Shown: positions 23,003 through 30,255 of the stretch, piece after piece | Numbering within the stretch: position 1 is the stretch's first letter | How the letters are laid out: each line of letters opens with the position of its first letter | Source: Amycolatopsis sp. CA-126428 | Lineage (GTDB): Bacteria > Actinomycetota > Actinomycetes > Mycobacteriales > Pseudonocardiaceae | Assembly: GCF_002904335.1 (NCBI RefSeq) | Contig: NZ_PPHF01000016.1 | Coordinates: 1-64,000 of the forward strand | Direction: 5' to 3' | Length of the DNA stretch: 64,000 nucleotides | Position numbers and translations under genes: made by a program | The notes under the pieces: generated by a model | The model's input: the letters and a program-made list of their open reading frames with translations, nothing else | What the model was told of the DNA's origin: nothing | The model's database searches: none

Positions 23003-24030
23003 CCGGCGTGCGCTGCATGCTCATGCGCGGGGGCACGTCGAAGGGCGCCTACTTCCTCGCCGAAGACCTCCCGGCCGACCCGGCCGCCCGCGACGACCTG
23101 CTGCTGCGGATCATGGGCACGCCCGACCCGCGCCAGATCGACGGCCTCGGCGGCGCGCAGCCGGTCACCAGCAAGGTCGCCATCGTTTCGCCGGCGACCG
23201 ACGACGGCCACGACGTCGACTACCTGTTCCTGCAGCTCGGCGTGGAGGAGGCGACCGTCTCCGATCGCCAGACGTGCGGCAACCTCCTCGCCGGCGTCGG
23301 GCAGTTCGCCGTCGAGCGCGGGCTCGTCCCCGCCGGGCCGGAGCGCACCACCGTCCGCGTGCGGCTGCTCAACACCGGCTCCATCGCGATCGCCGGCTTC
23401 CCCACCCCCGGCGGCGAAGTCGACTACCGCGGTGGCACGGCCATCTCCGGTGTGCCGGGCACCGCCGCCCCGGTCGAGCTCGACTTCACCGGCACCGAAG
23501 GGTCGACGTGCGGCAGCCTGCTGCCCACCGGCCACGTCCGCGACGACATCGGCGGCATCGCCGTCACCTGCGTGGACAACGGGATGCCGGTCGTTGTCGC
23601 GCGCGCCGAAGACCTCGGTGACGGGCCGGGCCTGAGCGAGCGGATCGACGCGCTGCGCATCGAGGCCGGGAAGCTGATGGGCCTCGGCGACGTCCGCGGC
23701 TCGTCCGTCCCGAAGACCACGCTGGTCGCCGCGCCTCGCGACGGCGGCGCCATCGCCACCCGTACCTTCATCCCGGTCAAGCCGCACCCGTCGATCGGGG
23801 TGCTCGGCGGCGTCAGCGTCGTGACGGCGTTGCTGCTCGACGGCGCCGTCGGCGCCGAGCTCCTCCGGAAGCCGCCGGCCGGCGAGCCGATCGAGATCGA
23901 GCACCCGAGCGGCAAGCTCGCCGTCGGCATCGAATTCGACACGACGGTCACCCCGCCCCGGATCCGCCGGTCCACAGTGGTCCGCACGGCCCGGAAGCTG
24001 TTCGACGGCACCGTTTTCCCCCGGTCCTGA
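22999..24030 (+). CDS. galD: 4-oxalomesaconate tautomerase (GalD/LigU-like, PrpF family)
   Basis: 343 residues, ATG in the ligK stop. PrpF/diaminopimelate-epimerase-like fold: the N-terminal MLMRGGTSKGAYF motif, TCGNLLAGVGQFAVERGLV holding one active-site Cys, RLLNTGSIAIAGF, GSTCGSLLPTG, and SVPKTTLVAAP. Members isomerise 4-oxalomesaconate tautomers in gallate/protocatechuate degradation. With ligI, ligJ and ligK it completes conversion of pyrone-dicarboxylate to pyruvate plus oxaloacetate. Confidence 0.88.
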   Translation: MTGVRCMLMRGGTSKGAYFLAEDLPADPAARDDLLLRIMGTPDPRQIDGLGGAQPVTSKVAIVSPATDDGHDVDYLFLQLGVEEATVSDRQTCGNLLAGVGQFAVERGLVPAGPERTTVRVRLLNTGSIAIAGFPTPGGEVDYRGGTAISGVPGTAAPVELDFTGTEGSTCGSLLPTGHVRDDIGGIAVTCVDNGMPVVVARAEDLGDGPGLSERIDALRIEAGKLMGLGDVRGSSVPKTTLVAAPRDGGAIATRTFIPVKPHPSIGVLGGVSVVTALLLDGAVGAELLRKPPAGEPIEIEHPSGKLAVGIEFDTTVTPPRIRRSTVVRTARKLFDGTVFPRS

Positions 24031-24052
24031 GGAGTTCGGAACCCGAGCGCGG

Positions 24053-24601
24053 TCAGCGCGACTGCCAGCGGAAGAACCCGGCGCCCTGCGCGTAGGCGAG
24101 GTGCCCGCCGAGGGCGCCGCCGGCGCTCGTCACCGCCAGGCCGAGCGCGCCGAGAACCCGGCCGCGGGCCACCCGGCCGCGCGTGCGGGCGGTGTAGGAG
24201 GCGCCGAAGAGGGCGATCGCGACGGCGTTGCCCGTTGCGTGGGCGAGACCGACCCGGCGCTGCCGTTCATCGAGGTCGGCGTAGTCGAACAGGCCGAGGA
24301 GCACCGCCGCGGGCGCGGTCAGCAGACCGGTCGCGACCAGCCGGCGGGCGGCCTCCTCCTGGCCGGGCAGCAGGTCGAACACAGCCGAGCACACCCACGC
24401 GCCGATCGGCACGGTGACGGCGAGAGGGTGCAGCGGATGGCCCAGCCAGCGCCCGCGCAGCAGCCGGCCCGGGACGCTCGTGGCGGCCCGGCGCAACCGG
24501 TACGCAAGCGCGGTGGCGGGCACATCGAGCACTTCGGCATCCTCGACGGCCATCAGCGCCCGATGCGGCGGGGCAGGGGTCTCACGGTCGGCTCTCTGCA
24601 T
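24053..24601 (-). CDS. DUF2231-family membrane protein
   Basis: 182 residues from ATG 24601 (24554 is an alternative). The conserved DUF2231 signature GHPLHPLAVTVPIGAWV is followed by four membrane helices. The N-terminal part (LRRAATSVPGRLLRGRWLGHPLHP) is cytosolic. The family's role is unknown; two His in the GHPLHP motif could bind heme or metal. Convergent with galD. Confidence 0.8.
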   Translation of the reverse strand: MQRADRETPAPPHRALMAVEDAEVLDVPATALAYRLRRAATSVPGRLLRGRWLGHPLHPLAVTVPIGAWVCSAVFDLLPGQEEAARRLVATGLLTAPAAVLLGLFDYADLDERQRRVGLAHATGNAVAIALFGASYTARTRGRVARGRVLGALGLAVTSAGGALGGHLAYAQGAGFFRWQSR

Positions 24602-25050
24602 GCCGTCCCGGCTACCCGGCTGGGCGCGGTCCAACCGCCTGGGTGCGGGGTGGTCGGTTTGCTTGGGTCGGGTGTGGTCGGCCGAGCGGTCCGGCCGCCT
24701 CTGCCGGGCGGGGTCCTGCCGCCGCCGTGTGGCATGGTGGGTTCGCGCTCGTCGGGTGGGACCTGATCGGGTGGCCCAGCCGCCGCCCAGCCGGCCCTCT
24801 GCCCGCCGCAGTCCAACCGCCCCGCGCGGCGCGGTCGATTCGCCGGCTCCGCGTGCGGCCCGGCCGGGCGGCCCACCGCGACCACCGCCATGGTTCAGCC
24901 GGCCCACCGCCCCACCGGCCGTCGTTCAGCCGGCCGGGCGACCCAAACCGCCCCCACCCCGCCTCCGTCGATGGTGGCGGCCCCCGCCACGCGCTACCGT
25001 GAGCGTCTTGGGCAACGCTCTGCGTGACACAGTGAGGGCCGGCCCTGGGG
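24602..25050. other. Intergenic stretch, no supported gene
   Basis: About 450 bp of extremely GC-rich, low-complexity sequence with many short recurrences (GTTCAGCCGGCC, CCAACCGCC, CCCAGCCGGCC) but no fixed repeat period. Several frames are open simply because stops are scarce; none has domain-like sequence or a ribosome site. It should contain the promoters of the divergent DUF2231 and MFS genes. Confidence 0.5.
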
Positions 25051-25056
25051 GTGGGG

Positions 25057-26271
25057 ATGGGTGTGACGCGGTCCGCGTTCGCGGTACGCGGCTTCCGGCT
25101 GCTCTGGCTCGCGGGCCTGCTCTCGGTCGCGGGTGACCAGCTGGCCCGGGTCGCCTTGTCGATACTCGTCTTCCAGCGCACCGGTTCCGCCGCACTGAGC
25201 GCCGCCACCTACGCCCTGTCGATGCTGCCCGCCCTCGTGTCCGGCGCGCTGCTGTCGTGGCTGGCCGACCGGTACCCGCGGCGCCGCGTCATGGTGGCCT
25301 GCGACGGGATCCGGGCGGGGCTGGTCGCCGTGATGGCCGTGCCCGCCGTGCCCTTGCCGCTGATGGCCGGGCTGCTCGTGCTCGTGCAACTGGCCGAAGC
25401 GCCGTTCTCCGCCGCCCAAGGCGCCGTCCTGCCCGAGCTGCTGGGCAGCCGGTACGAGGCGGGACAAACGGTTCACCAGGTCACCACGCAGCTGTGCCTG
25501 GTCCTCGGGTTCGCCGCGGCCGCGTTCGTGGTCACCGGGGTCGGCGCGCACGCCGCCCTGGCCGTCGACGCCGCCACCTTCGCCGCCTCCGGCCTGCTGA
25601 TCCGGGCCGGGCTCGGGCGCCACCCGCCGCCCGCCGCCGCGGGACACGAGGCGACGTGGTGGCGGCGGATCGCCGCCGGCGCGGTGGCCGTCAGCCGGGA
25701 TCGGACCCTGGGGACGCTCGTGTGGCTGGGCTGGCTGGCGTTGTTCACCGTCGTCCCCGAGGGGCTCGCCGTCCCGTTCGCGCAGCAGGCCGGGGTGGGC
25801 GGCGAATGGATCGGGGTGCTGCTCGCCGCGGAGCCGGCGGGCGCGGTCGTCGGCGCGCTGCTGCTGCGACGGGTCGCCCGGCCGGTGCGGGTGCGCGCGC
25901 TGGGCGTGCTGGCGGTCGGGACGGCGGCGCCGCTGGTGGCCTTCTGGGGCCGGCCGACCCTGGGCACGGCGCTGGCGCTGCTGTTCGTCTCCGGGCTGTG
26001 CTCGGCCTACCAGGTCACCGCGGGCGCGACGTTCGTCCAGCTGTCCCCGCCGCGGGTGCGCGGGCGGACCCTCGGGTTCGCCCGCACCGGCATGATCGCC
26101 GGGCAGGGGCTCGGGATCGTGGCCGGCGGCGTCCTCGCCCAGCTGGTCGGGCCGGCCGCGGCGATCGCCTGGGCGGGAACCGCGGGAGCGCTCGTCGCGC
26201 TCGCCGCGGCCGCGGCCTGGGCGCGCCGCCGGCCGGACGCCGTTTCGGCCGCCCTCCCGGCCGAGGCCTGA
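25057..26271 (+). CDS. MFS transporter (drug-exporter type)
   Basis: 404 residues from ATG 25057; GTG 25051 and GTG 25063 are equally close alternatives. Twelve helices and an enterobactin-exporter/MFS_3-like pattern: FRLLWLAGLLSVAGDQLARVALSILVF-type helix 1, motif A LADRYPRRRVMV, and ALPAVSGA-type helices. Substrate unknown. The gene converges on two six-codon minigenes whose transcript would run antisense into its 3' end; it could export their product, which is speculative. Confidence 0.88.
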   Translation: MGVTRSAFAVRGFRLLWLAGLLSVAGDQLARVALSILVFQRTGSAALSAATYALSMLPALVSGALLSWLADRYPRRRVMVACDGIRAGLVAVMAVPAVPLPLMAGLLVLVQLAEAPFSAAQGAVLPELLGSRYEAGQTVHQVTTQLCLVLGFAAAAFVVTGVGAHAALAVDAATFAASGLLIRAGLGRHPPPAAAGHEATWWRRIAAGAVAVSRDRTLGTLVWLGWLALFTVVPEGLAVPFAQQAGVGGEWIGVLLAAEPAGAVVGALLLRRVARPVRVRALGVLAVGTAAPLVAFWGRPTLGTALALLFVSGLCSAYQVTAGATFVQLSPPRVRGRTLGFARTGMIAGQGLGIVAGGVLAQLVGPAAAIAWAGTAGALVALAAAAAWARRRPDAVSAALPAEA

Positions 26272-26276
26272 GTTCG

Positions 26277-26297
26277 TCACCAGCCTTTGTCGCTCAT
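26277..26297 (-). CDS. Six-codon minigene MSDKGW (copy 2)
   Basis: ATG-AGC-GAC-AAA-GGC-TGG-TGA, preceded by a strong GGAAGGAG site 6 nt before the ATG. The encoded hexapeptide is identical to that of copy 1, exactly 60 bp away, and the only coding difference is the synonymous Lys codon AAA/AAG, as expected if the peptide is under selection. No longer protein is encoded by this transcript. It may be a minimal peptide precursor, resembling in size the biarylitide-type RiPP genes, or a regulatory short ORF. Confidence 0.5.
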   Translation of the reverse strand: MSDKGW

Positions 26298-26336
26298 CGC
26301 GGGCTCCTTCCCGGTGGCAGGGGAGTGGGACTCGGT

Positions 26337-26357
26337 TCACCAGCCCTTGTCGCTCAT
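26337..26357 (-). CDS. Six-codon minigene MSDKGW (copy 1)
   Basis: ATG-AGC-GAC-AAG-GGC-TGG-TGA preceded by GGAAAGGCGAG. First of the two tandem copies on the minus strand; identity to copy 2 covers the stop and about four flanking bases but the ribosome-site regions differ in detail, so the pair is not just a recent DNA duplication. Located in the 241-bp space between convergent MFS and divergent diguanylate cyclase genes. Confidence 0.48.
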   Translation of the reverse strand: MSDKGW

Positions 26358-26444
26358 CGGCTCGCCTTTCCGTGCGGTTCCTCCGGTGCCGGATACCCGG
26401 GAATCGTCTCAGCCGCCCGGTCGGGTCGCGATGGAGGGAAACAC

Positions 26445-26473
26445 CTGACATCCGGCCGTGACGCGACTACCCT
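26445..26473 (+). promoter_or_regulatory. Promoter of the diguanylate cyclase gene
   Basis: CTGACA (26445-26450), 17-bp spacer and TACCCT (26468-26473), 40 bp upstream of the ATG at 26513. Confidence 0.5.
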
Positions 26474-26512
26474 GGGCGATCGGGGCATCACCGGCGCGGG
26501 GGAGGCGCTGCG

Positions 26513-27778
26513 ATGGGGGAAAACGTGGTCACCGGCGGGGGCCGGTCGCCATCGGGGTGGAAGCTGTGGTCGTTGCCGGGGCGGGTGCGGTTCCTCGTCC
26601 TGGGCGTGGACCTGCTGGCGTTCGGCGTGCTGGTGCTTTCGGCCCGCGCGGCGCCGACACCGGAGCAGTGGGTGACGGCGGGCTGGCTCGCGGCGGCAGC
26701 GTTGCCGCACCTGCACGCCTCCCACCTGATCGAACGGCGGCGGCGCGATCGCGAGGGCACGCCGTACGTCGACCTCTGCAGCGTCTGGATCTTCGCCGGG
26801 GCCATCGCGGTACCCCTGGTGCTCGAGCTGGTGCTGGTGGCGGTGATCTACGCCCACCGCTGGGTGCTGGTCAACCGGTTCGACGCGGTCCGGCCGCCGC
26901 ACCGCACCGTGTACACCGCCGCCACGCTCGCGCTGGCCGCGGCCGCCGCGGCCACCGTGCTGCGCTGGAGCGGCGTCCATGAGCACCTCGCCGGCGGCGC
27001 GCGGCCCGGCTGGGCCGACCTGGCCGCCGTGGTCGCCGCGGCGGCGGTGCAGTGGGCGGTCAACACCGGGCTCGTCGGCACGGCCATCGCCTGGACGGTC
27101 GCCGTCGAGCACCCGCGCCGGCTGATCGGCAGCGCGTCGGACAACCTGCTGGAGGTCAGCCAGCTCGCGCTGGGCGTGTTCGTCGCGCTCGCCCTCCTCT
27201 GGTGGCCGCCGGCCGCGCTGCTGATGATCATCCCGACGTTCGCGCTGCACCAGTGCGTCCAGCTCGACCAGCTCAGGCTCGCCGCCCGCACCGACCAGCG
27301 CACCGGGCTGCTCAACGCGATCGCCTGGCACCAGCAGGCCGAGCTCGCGCTCGAGCGCACCCGCGGCCGGATCGGGGTGCTGATGATCGACCTCGACTGG
27401 TTCAAGCGCATCAACGACACCCACGGCCACCCGGTCGGCGACGACGTCCTCGCCGAGGTGGCCACCGTGCTCACCCGGACCGTCCGGCGCGGGGACACGG
27501 TCGGCCGGTACGGCGGGGAGGAGTTCGCGGTCCTGCTGCCCGACGTCGACGAGGCCGAGGTCCGCGCGATCGCCGAGCGGATCCGCGTCCGGATCCGGGC
27601 GCTGCGCATCACCGCGCCGACGGGCGAGGCGGTGACGCTGTCGGCGACGATCGGCGCGGCGCTGGACCCGTCCACGGCGCCGGGCGCCGGCCTCGACGAG
27701 ATGATCCGCGCGGCCGACGACGCGCTGTACGCGGGCAAGAAGGCCGGCCGCGATCGGGTGGCGGTCGCCGGCTGCTGA
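26513..27778 (+). CDS. Membrane-bound diguanylate cyclase (GGDEF)
   Basis: 421 residues. About six to eight membrane segments (30-255) precede one GGDEF domain (about 260-421). The active-site loop is GRYGGEEFAVLL (GGEEF 334-338) and an inhibitory RxxD I-site (RRGD) lies five residues before it. DLDWFKRINDTHGHPVGD supplies the metal-binding Asp and substrate residues. All expected catalytic residues are present, so it should make c-di-GMP from GTP with product feedback. The N-terminal membrane domain is an unassigned sensor. Confidence 0.93.
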   Translation: MGENVVTGGGRSPSGWKLWSLPGRVRFLVLGVDLLAFGVLVLSARAAPTPEQWVTAGWLAAAALPHLHASHLIERRRRDREGTPYVDLCSVWIFAGAIAVPLVLELVLVAVIYAHRWVLVNRFDAVRPPHRTVYTAATLALAAAAAATVLRWSGVHEHLAGGARPGWADLAAVVAAAAVQWAVNTGLVGTAIAWTVAVEHPRRLIGSASDNLLEVSQLALGVFVALALLWWPPAALLMIIPTFALHQCVQLDQLRLAARTDQRTGLLNAIAWHQQAELALERTRGRIGVLMIDLDWFKRINDTHGHPVGDDVLAEVATVLTRTVRRGDTVGRYGGEEFAVLLPDVDEAEVRAIAERIRVRIRALRITAPTGEAVTLSATIGAALDPSTAPGAGLDEMIRAADDALYAGKKAGRDRVAVAGC

Positions 27779-27783
27779 CACGC

Positions 27784-28779
27784 TCAGCTCGATTCGCGCA
27801 CTTCCAGGTGGTGCGGCGCGACGATCGACCGTGGGGGTTCCGGGTCGGCCGCCTGCCGGGCCAGCCGGTCGAGGGCGAGTTCGGCGATCCGGTCCTTGTC
27901 CGGCGACACGGTCGTCAGGGCCGGCACGCTGTAGCGGCCGTCTTCGATGTCGTCGAACCCCACCAGGGCCACGGATTCGGGCACCGCGACACCACGGTCG
28001 GCGGCGGCCCGCACCGCGCCGAGCGCCAGTTCGTCGGTGAAGCAGAAGACGGCGTCGGGCGGCCGGGGCAGCTCCAGCAGGCCCAGCATCGCCCGGTGAC
28101 CGTCGGCCCGGTGCAGGCGCCGCACCGGGACCTCGAGCTCCGGCTCGGCGGGCAGGCCCGCCTCGGCCAATGCCTGCCGGTAACCGGCGAGACGCTGCCG
28201 CGCGGTGGCGTTCAGCGAGCGCGGCTGGATGCCCAGCGCCGCGACGCGGCGGCGGCCCGAGGCCAGCAGGTGCCGGGTGGCCTCGCGCGCGGCGGCGACG
28301 TTGTCGATCGCGACGTGGTCGACGCCGGCGGTGCCGTCGTGCTCGCCGAGCAGCACCAGCGGGACGGTGTCGGTGCGCGCGGCCAGTTCCGCGGGGGCCA
28401 CCGCCCACGGGCTGAACAGTACCCCGTCGACCAGCTGGCTGCGGCGGCCGTGCAGCAGCTCCTTCTCGCGCTCGGCGTCCCCGTCGGTCTGGTCGATGAG
28501 CACGGTCAGGCCCCGGGCACCGGCGATCCGGACCGTCCGCGCGGCGAGCTCGGCGAAGTACGGCGAGTCGATCTCGGGGATCACCAGCGCCACCAGCCCA
28601 GTCCGGCCGCGCCGCAGGGTGCGCGCGGCCAGGTTGGGCCGGTAGCCGAGCGCGTCGATGCTCGCCTGCACGCGTTCCCGGGTCGCCGGGGCCACGTACC
28701 GGAACCCGTTGACCACGTTGGACACCGTGCGCACCGAGACACCGGCGTGCTCGGCCACGTCGCGCAGTTTCGGGTTCAC
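27784..28779 (-). CDS. LacI-family repressor
   Basis: 331 residues from GTG 28779. N-terminal LacI HTH (KLRDVAEHAGVSVRTVSNVVNG, with hinge helix RVQASIDALGYRPNLAARTL) and a periplasmic-binding-protein-like effector domain. An upstream in-frame ATG near 28809 lies inside the 26-bp palindrome and is rejected. Divergent from the PhyH-type dioxygenase, sharing that palindrome; it likely represses both itself and the dioxygenase. Confidence 0.9.
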   Translation of the reverse strand: MNPKLRDVAEHAGVSVRTVSNVVNGFRYVAPATRERVQASIDALGYRPNLAARTLRRGRTGLVALVIPEIDSPYFAELAARTVRIAGARGLTVLIDQTDGDAEREKELLHGRRSQLVDGVLFSPWAVAPAELAARTDTVPLVLLGEHDGTAGVDHVAIDNVAAAREATRHLLASGRRRVAALGIQPRSLNATARQRLAGYRQALAEAGLPAEPELEVPVRRLHRADGHRAMLGLLELPRPPDAVFCFTDELALGAVRAAADRGVAVPESVALVGFDDIEDGRYSVPALTTVSPDKDRIAELALDRLARQAADPEPPRSIVAPHHLEVRESS

Positions 28780-28795
28780 CGGCGCAGCGTACCTC

Positions 28796-28821
28796 TTGCA
28801 ACGTGGCATGCCACGTTGCAA
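28796..28821. promoter_or_regulatory. 26-bp perfect palindrome, LacI operator
   Basis: TTGCAACGTGGCA followed by its exact complement (arms of 13 bp, centre GC in GGCATGCC). It lies 17 bp upstream of the LacI start and 40 bp upstream of the divergent dioxygenase start. An exact palindrome of this length in the only promoter space of the pair is strong evidence for the operator. Confidence 0.85.
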
Positions 28822-28860
28822 ACTGAGCTGCCACGCCGTCGTGCTCGTCAGGAGGCCCGG

Positions 28861-29703
28861 ATGACCGCGCACCAGACCGCCCCCGCCCCGCTGCCCGCCG
28901 CCGAACTCGCGGCGCTGACCGAGCGCCTCGGCTCGGACGGCATCATCGGCCTGCCCGGGGCGTTCCCCCGTGACTGGGTGCGGCGGCTCGGCGAAGACAT
29001 CGACACGGCGTTCGCCGAGGCCCGCGCCCGCCCGGGCGGGGCCGTCGGCCGCGGGCCGAACCGCTTCTACGTCGAGATCCACCCGGAGCAGCTGCGCGGG
29101 TTCACCGAACTGGCCGGCCACCCGTGGATCACCGCCGTCGCCGAGGCGGTGCTGGGCCCGGCGTACCGGATCGTCGAAGTGGGCTTCGACGTCCCGCTCG
29201 AAGGCGCGGTGGACCAGCCCTGGCACCGGGACTTCCCGATGCCCGCCGAAACCGCGCGCGAAGGGCGGCTGACGTCGCTGGCGGTGAACGTGACCGCCGT
29301 CGACACCGAGCCGGACATGGGACCGTTCGAGATCGCGCCCGGCACCCACCGGGACGACGGCAGCGCGTTCGACCACGGCATGTTCCCGCCCCGGGAGGCC
29401 TGGCCGCGGTACCGCGAACTCGCGACCCGCAAGTTCCCGCGGATGGGCGACATTTCGATCCGGTCGTCCCTCACGGTCCACCGCGGCACCGCGAACCACT
29501 CCGCGAAGTCCCGCCCGGTTCTGGTGCTGGGCCTGGACGCGCCGGGGGCGGGCAACGACGCCCGCCACGACACGGCGGTCACCCGGGAATTCTGGGCGTC
29601 CCTGCCGGAATCCGTGCGCGCCCACCTGCACTGCCCGGTCGTCGACGTCCTGCGGCCGATCACCCAGAAGCACACGATCGAGGGCCTCGTGATGGGAGCT
29701 TGA
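28861..29703 (+). CDS. Phytanoyl-CoA dioxygenase (PhyH) family Fe(II)/2-oxoglutarate oxygenase
   Basis: 280 residues, ATG with AGGAGG 6 nt upstream. Double-stranded beta-helix oxygenase: metal ligands His and Asp in QPWHRDFPMP, the distal His in LTVHRGTANHS, and the 2-oxoglutarate-binding Arg in SRPVLVLGLDAP. Flow of the family suggests hydroxylation of a small molecule; the substrate is unknown. Controlled by the neighbouring LacI regulator and overlapping a 58-aa membrane protein (TGATG). Confidence 0.88.
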   Translation: MTAHQTAPAPLPAAELAALTERLGSDGIIGLPGAFPRDWVRRLGEDIDTAFAEARARPGGAVGRGPNRFYVEIHPEQLRGFTELAGHPWITAVAEAVLGPAYRIVEVGFDVPLEGAVDQPWHRDFPMPAETAREGRLTSLAVNVTAVDTEPDMGPFEIAPGTHRDDGSAFDHGMFPPREAWPRYRELATRKFPRMGDISIRSSLTVHRGTANHSAKSRPVLVLGLDAPGAGNDARHDTAVTREFWASLPESVRAHLHCPVVDVLRPITQKHTIEGLVMGA

Positions 29704-29879
29704 TGTTTGGCCGCCCCGGACGCGGGCACCTGGTGGCCATGGCTGATGCGGGAATCACCGAAATGACGGGCCGGGCCGGCGTCGTCGCGGCGCTGCGCCG
29801 CGTGCTGCTCGCCTTCGGGGTCGGCGGTGCGCTGGCGTGCCTCGCCTGGATGGCGTTGTGGCTGGCGATGCACGTCTAG
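29703..29879 (+). CDS. 58-aa single-pass membrane protein
   Basis: ATG overlaps the dioxygenase stop (TGATG). A basic N-terminal half (MFGRPGRGHLVAMADAG) is followed by RRVLLAFGVGGALACLAWMA, one membrane helix, and a short tail. The dedicated hairpin 7 bp after its stop supports it as the end of the operon. Unrecognised; possibly a small anchoring or regulatory protein. Confidence 0.6.
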   Translation: MFGRPGRGHLVAMADAGITEMTGRAGVVAALRRVLLAFGVGGALACLAWMALWLAMHV

Positions 29880-29886
29880 AGCTGCC

Positions 29887-29922
29887 GGCTCCGGCCACGC
29901 GCGGTGCGTCGTGGCCGGAGCC
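29887..29922. terminator. Bidirectional hairpin between two small genes
   Basis: Perfect 13-bp arms (GGCTCCGGCCACG and complement) with a 10-nt loop, between the 58-aa membrane protein (plus strand, stop at 29879) and the 40-aa peptide gene (minus strand, stop at 29928). Its position exactly between the two stop codons supports both small genes. Confidence 0.8.
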
Positions 29923-29927
29923 TGGTC

Positions 29928-30050
29928 TCACTGGCAGGCTTCGCAGTCCGGGTCGTCGATGCGGCAGGCGGCGCCGTCGGTGAGCGGGAAGTCGAAGTCC
30001 TCCAGTTCGGGCACGGCGACGGACTCTTCCGGGGTGGTGGTGGCGGACAT
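29928..30050 (-). CDS. 40-aa Cys-containing peptide, RiPP-precursor-like
   Basis: ATG 30050 with AAGGGAGG 5 nt upstream and a terminator 6 bp after the stop. The N-terminal half is acidic and leader-like (VAVPELEDFDFPLTDG); the C-terminal part ends CRIDDPDCEACQ, with three Cys (29, 36, 39). This division looks like a ribosomal peptide precursor, but no modifying enzyme lies next to it, so a redox or metal-binding small protein is equally possible. An in-frame ATG 60 bp upstream lacks a ribosome site. Unrecognised. Confidence 0.62.
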   Translation of the reverse strand: MSATTTPEESVAVPELEDFDFPLTDGAACRIDDPDCEACQ

Positions 30051-30255
30051 GGGCCCTCCCTTGTGGACGAACGGGTTCTCCTGGGTGTAGCGCCGAAGAT
30101 CGCCGCGCATTCCGTGACGCGCACCACACCGGCGACGCCGCGGCCGCCGGGCGCGGCCGACGTCCCCGCACCTCGGAATCGTGTTTTGTGTCCGCGACGG
30201 CCCTCGTGGGTAGTCCTTCCCCGGACGATCACGGATTCGGCGGAAGGTGGCTGTC

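Noticed and set aside
24602..25050. Long open frames on both strands
   Set aside because: All are Arg/Pro/Gly-rich by-products of extreme GC content with no ribosome site or domain-like sequence.
28780..28809. Earlier ATG start for the LacI regulator
   Set aside because: That ATG lies inside the 26-bp palindrome and adds residues not found before LacI HTH domains.
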